A DNA stretch of 64,000 nucleotides from Homalodisca vitripennis (Eukaryota; Arthropoda; Insecta; Hemiptera; Cicadellidae): assembly GCF_021130785.1 (NCBI RefSeq), contig NW_025778826.1, positions 1 through 64,000 of the forward strand. Direction: 5' to 3'. Of this stretch, positions 60,314 to 64,000 are shown one piece after another; positions within the stretch are counted from its first letter, which is position 1; every line of letters starts with the position of its first letter. A program made the position numbers and the translations under genes. Below the pieces are notes generated by a model, which did not search any database, was not told the DNA's origin, and saw nothing but the letters and a program-made list of their open reading frames with translations.

Positions 60314-61607
60314 GTTAACATTTCTCACCTACGCGCAGCTTTGGATTACTCAAGCGATGTTAACATATTGTCATATTTTAATATACATATTATATTAAAA
60401 AGTATTTATTTCAAAACTGGATGGCTCATTTATTATTATATTTAATAAAAAAATAGTAATGAAATTAATTAGAGTAATACTTGTTGTAATAAAGTTCTTT
60501 TATTTGTAATAGTTATTTCATGATTATAGTTGTTAATTTTGAACACAACCTTTCTCTATAAACAATACTATTGGGCAACACATGATATAAAATAAAGGAC
60601 GAAGTTTAACTATTAAAATGGGCAGAATTAATCTTTCTTTATAATGTAATACTATAACAACATGAGTTTGATCAGTCAGCAAAACTAAATTTAACGGTAC
60701 ACCCAAACCGATATCATTAATTTTGATATAATCCACTTGCTGGTATTAAAAGTTCACCTGGGGGAATGCTATGAATTCTAATTTTAAACTGTATACCCAT
60801 AATTGGATTTGTATATAGTATTAAAATAGCGTTAAATCAATATGCATATATGTACCCATTAGACTGTTTTCTTATTTATAATAACATATATCAATTCTAA
60901 ATCAATCTAGTTTCTTGCATAAACTCACAGTTTTAGTTATTTACTAACTAATTCATAAAACTTTATACTGTAATGATAAAATCAAAATCAAGGAAGAAAT
61001 GTTTAAGAACGGTTTACAAAATACCTCATTTAAAAATGTATTGCATGATTATTCACTTACTTGTTGCCAATTAAATTGTATAGGTGAACCATCACCTCAT
61101 AAGTATAATTCCTTGAAGTTTAATTTTAAAGCGTCATCAAAACCTTAAACTATGAAATTACTTTCTTAATTTGTAATGCTTAAATATTTTTTGGGGAAGG
61201 TGAACTAGAGTTTAAGTCTACAATCGTATCGAATTTCTCCCTCCCACAATAACAGCTTTTATGTGCATCAAATTAGTATTAACCATTAATTTAAAATGTA
61301 TAGAGCAATATAAAACGTTACTTACTGTAACTACTGACTTTCTTATTACGTTTTTCTTCATAACAATCAAGGAAAACATGTTTACAATATGTGTTTTTAT
61401 GAATGCTACATCGAGTCAGTATAGATAGCTTACGCTAGTAGTTGAACCTCCGAATTTTCTACAAATAAAAGTTACTTGAACAGTGAAATTATTACTTATC
61501 ACAAAAACCGAGTAATTACTTAGTGACCAGAAACATTTTTTATACAATACCAATGGCACGGTTTAATTCACAGTGAAAGTTTGTTTACACTGTAAATATA
61601 ACTGGAC

Positions 61608-62130
61608 GCTGGTCGGTCACGAGGGTAGCGTATTCTACAACCGAAGCTCACAATTGAATCTGAGCTCCGCGCGGTTCGGTTAAATCTAATATTGGCTTCT
61701 TACAACTCGAATGTTGGGCATTTTTGCGTTTACCACTGAATTTTTTAGCCTATGTTGTTACTCCTAGCATAAAATACCAGTAGAGCTTTAGGTCTATAAG
61801 AAAAGGTTATTCCTTAAATTCTGATTATATTGCTTTGTGTGACAAATTCTGATTAGAATATTCATAATTTTCGTACTAATATTACGTATTTTCCTATCCG
61901 TAAATAATGAGAGAGAGTTTAATAATATTATATACCGACGTAAATGCCTATCCAGGCCCAACAAATCGGGAGTCATATTTTTGCTCTAATATTACTGAAT
62001 AGCATTGTTATCTGAATCATAACGTCAATATAACACAATGTTAGGTCTTGGGGACTAATCATTAAGATGTGTTCATACCAACTTTCGTCCCGAAACGACA
62101 CCCTTACATTTACGTCATTCAGAAAAGTTT
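61608..62130 (+). repeat. dispersed repeat family B, copy 3
   Basis: The 5' part matches 28838-28970 closely (GAAGCTCACAATTGAATCTGAGCTCCGC). The 3' part is a poorer match to the ACCGACGT...CCAA...GGGAGTCAT block of the other copies. Confidence 0.6.
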
Positions 62131-63099
62131 CACGTGATGAAAATATATAAACAATAAAAACAACCGAATATTTTTTTCAGTTTACAATTAATATAATATT
62201 AAACATATGTTATTTGGTAAACGTTTAACATACATTATTCCGTCCTCTTGTTGACGAGCGATATTCAAATTCTATCCCGTCAAAGGAATGATAACGTTTC
62301 GAATGTTTTTTGAGATTACGGATAAAAATCATGAATTGAGAAAATTTCTATGCATGGATAATACAGGTTTTTTTTTGTAACGTGCTTTTAAAGGACTCAA
62401 AATAACTCGCTTGGTATCTAGTTAATTTACAAGTAATAATAATTATAAATGATCATTTTTTAATATTGGTTTTTTGCCCTTAAAACGTATGTACACATTT
62501 CAAATTAGTGAAATATAATAATAACTTTTGTGAGCATTTAAAGAGACTGTCCTACCAGTTATCGAAGATTGTGGAAGATACAGAGTCTCCAACCCAAACG
62601 CATGGAATGGCAGGCATTTAACAACGTTAAATGAAGAATAAAATAATTTAATTAGACCGAAATAAGTAGTTTGCATTGTATGGAGAATCGTTTATACTAA
62701 TTTAACTCATCGTAATTTAATTTAACAATCATTGAATGAGAAAATTCATTGAATTCAGTATAAAAGTTACACAAAATAAAGGTTGCGTTTTTAACACAGA
62801 TATAGATAAACTAAGTCTTTCCTAGCTTTTAAAATTACAAGGTTAGTTTATTTTTCTTTACAAACTTAAATTACTCCTTTGATTTAACTAAATAAGTAAC
62901 AATTTCTTTATCTTAAATGAAAAAGTATCACAAACAACGGACACAAGACTTATACGAATCTCATTTGCATTCTAAATGGCGTTATAAGTTGTTTCTATAC
63001 TTCCGGTTGGTATAGATAAAAAACTAAAATTGAATTATTTGTATTTTTATTTGAAAGATCTCATTGCTTAAACACTGATGTGTCGAAAGCTGTCATTAA

Positions 63100-63321
63100 T
63101 TCGGTAATCTGTAATGATGTAAATTCATTTTTAAGTTTACCACCTGAAACAGTCAGCTAATGTCAAAAGTTTTCACAATTATATGTAATTAGTTTGTTAC
63201 GCAACGCATATTGAGGAGGAGTTCCTTTATATTTGGAGTTCAAATGAAGTTTCGTGACATTAGCTGACTTTTTCAGGTGGTAAAACTTAAAAATGAATTT
63301 ACATCATTAGAGATTACCGAA
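63100..63321. mobile_element. MITE with ~65 bp terminal inverted repeats
   Basis: TTCGGTAATCT.TAATGATGTAAATTC at 63100 onward, through CAGCTAATGTCA at about 63166, returns in reverse complement at 63255-63321, with about three mismatches. An ~88 bp spacer has no coding capacity. A non-autonomous DNA transposon; superfamily and target duplication not clear. Confidence 0.75.
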
Positions 63322-64000
63322 AATATATATTCAGAATAGATATATTTAAAGACTATTTTAAAGAACCAACTCTTTTAATCTTCTAGCAATAAATTGATAA
63401 AGGAAATATCAGATAGTATAAGGAATGGCGGATATCGTTTTGTGCAGTGACTGTAACTCACGATCGCACTGGGTAAAAAGACGATGGGGGATTTTTATTA
63501 GTCAACCGGAATACAGGACTACGATCTGACAAAGAGACTCGTAAAGTTAGAATTCCATCCTATCACATTTCATTTCATTCTCTCATAAACAAAGCGTGTT
63601 TATGAATAATGCCACATTTCAGGTTTTAATCTGTAAAACACAATTAGCTTGGTTTTTATATTTTTATCTTATGACCGTGGTGAATTGTTATTAATTTAAT
63701 AGTAAACCTTACTTGAAAAATAACCTTGCGTGATAAGATATAGAATTTGGATTGCGAAATTTAACTCTTCCCCATTACCTCTAAGTGCTAAAAAAATATG
63801 AAGCTTATTGTAATTTAAAAATAAAAAAGTGTTTTCTAGGGATTTCGTACCTTCCGTAAAAGGAATTAGGAGCTAATTTTCTTAAAACTACATGAATAAT
63901 TGTTATAATAAATTTTATAAGGAAAATGCTTCTATAAGTTAAGAAGGCACTAAACAATGTTCAATAAATCATAAGACAAATTGCATAAAATCAGTGCTAG

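Larger units (their letters stand above)
60320..64000. other. no gene seen; AT-rich intergenic DNA
   Basis: Short frames only. Holds dispersed repeat B copy 3 (61608-62130) and a MITE (63100-63321). Confidence 0.55.

Overview
This is an AT-rich animal genomic window, almost certainly arthropod and probably insect. The evidence is its repeat content: a Ty3 LTR retrotransposon, a Penelope-like element, a Polinton/Maverick, a DUF4817-type transposase relic, a tRNA-derived SINE and several MITE-like elements. A hemipteran-like host is only a guess. I recognised no host gene or host exon. Everything I can name is mobile-element sequence, and long stretches between elements hold only simple repeats and decayed interspersed repeats.

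Layout. 1-785: nested inverted-repeat (foldback) element cut by the window edge. 7706-15179: complete Ty3/Gypsy LTR retrotransposon with 880-884 bp LTRs, a GAAT target duplication and a frameshifted gag-pol. 21610-24098: a 5'-truncated Penelope-like element (RT plus GIY-YIG) whose missing front is replaced by an inverted copy of its own 3' end, flanked by an approximately 10 bp target duplication. 28-35 kb: dispersed-repeat copies, a TG microsatellite and a broken DUF4817-type transposase. 36.8 kb: a second TG microsatellite. 42635-60313: a 17.7 kb Polinton/Maverick (adintovirus-like) with ~1 kb terminal inverted repeats and a GTTAAC target duplication. 60.3-64 kb: another dispersed-repeat copy and a ~220 bp MITE.

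The Polinton is the centre of interest. It carries protein-primed family B DNA polymerase, retroviral-type integrase, FtsK/HerA-type packaging ATPase, adenain-like protease, double-jelly-roll major capsid and penton-type minor capsid proteins. It also carries a parvovirus-type phospholipase A2 protein, a probable trimeric fibre, a BRO-type DNA-binding protein, zinc-binding proteins and a gene duplicated in the TIRs. Thirteen start codons lie inside TAAATGG, usually preceded by a T-run and TCTA/TCCTA, which resembles a virus late-promoter initiator. A zinc-ribbon protein near the right end resembles poxvirus-type late transcription factor VLTF3 in layout. Together they suggest a self-contained late-transcription system, which is inference.

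Many Polinton and Ty3 genes are frameshifted. The two Polinton TIR copies differ almost only in homopolymer lengths, and the LTR pair shows the same bias, so a good part of the breakage may be consensus-sequence error rather than decay.
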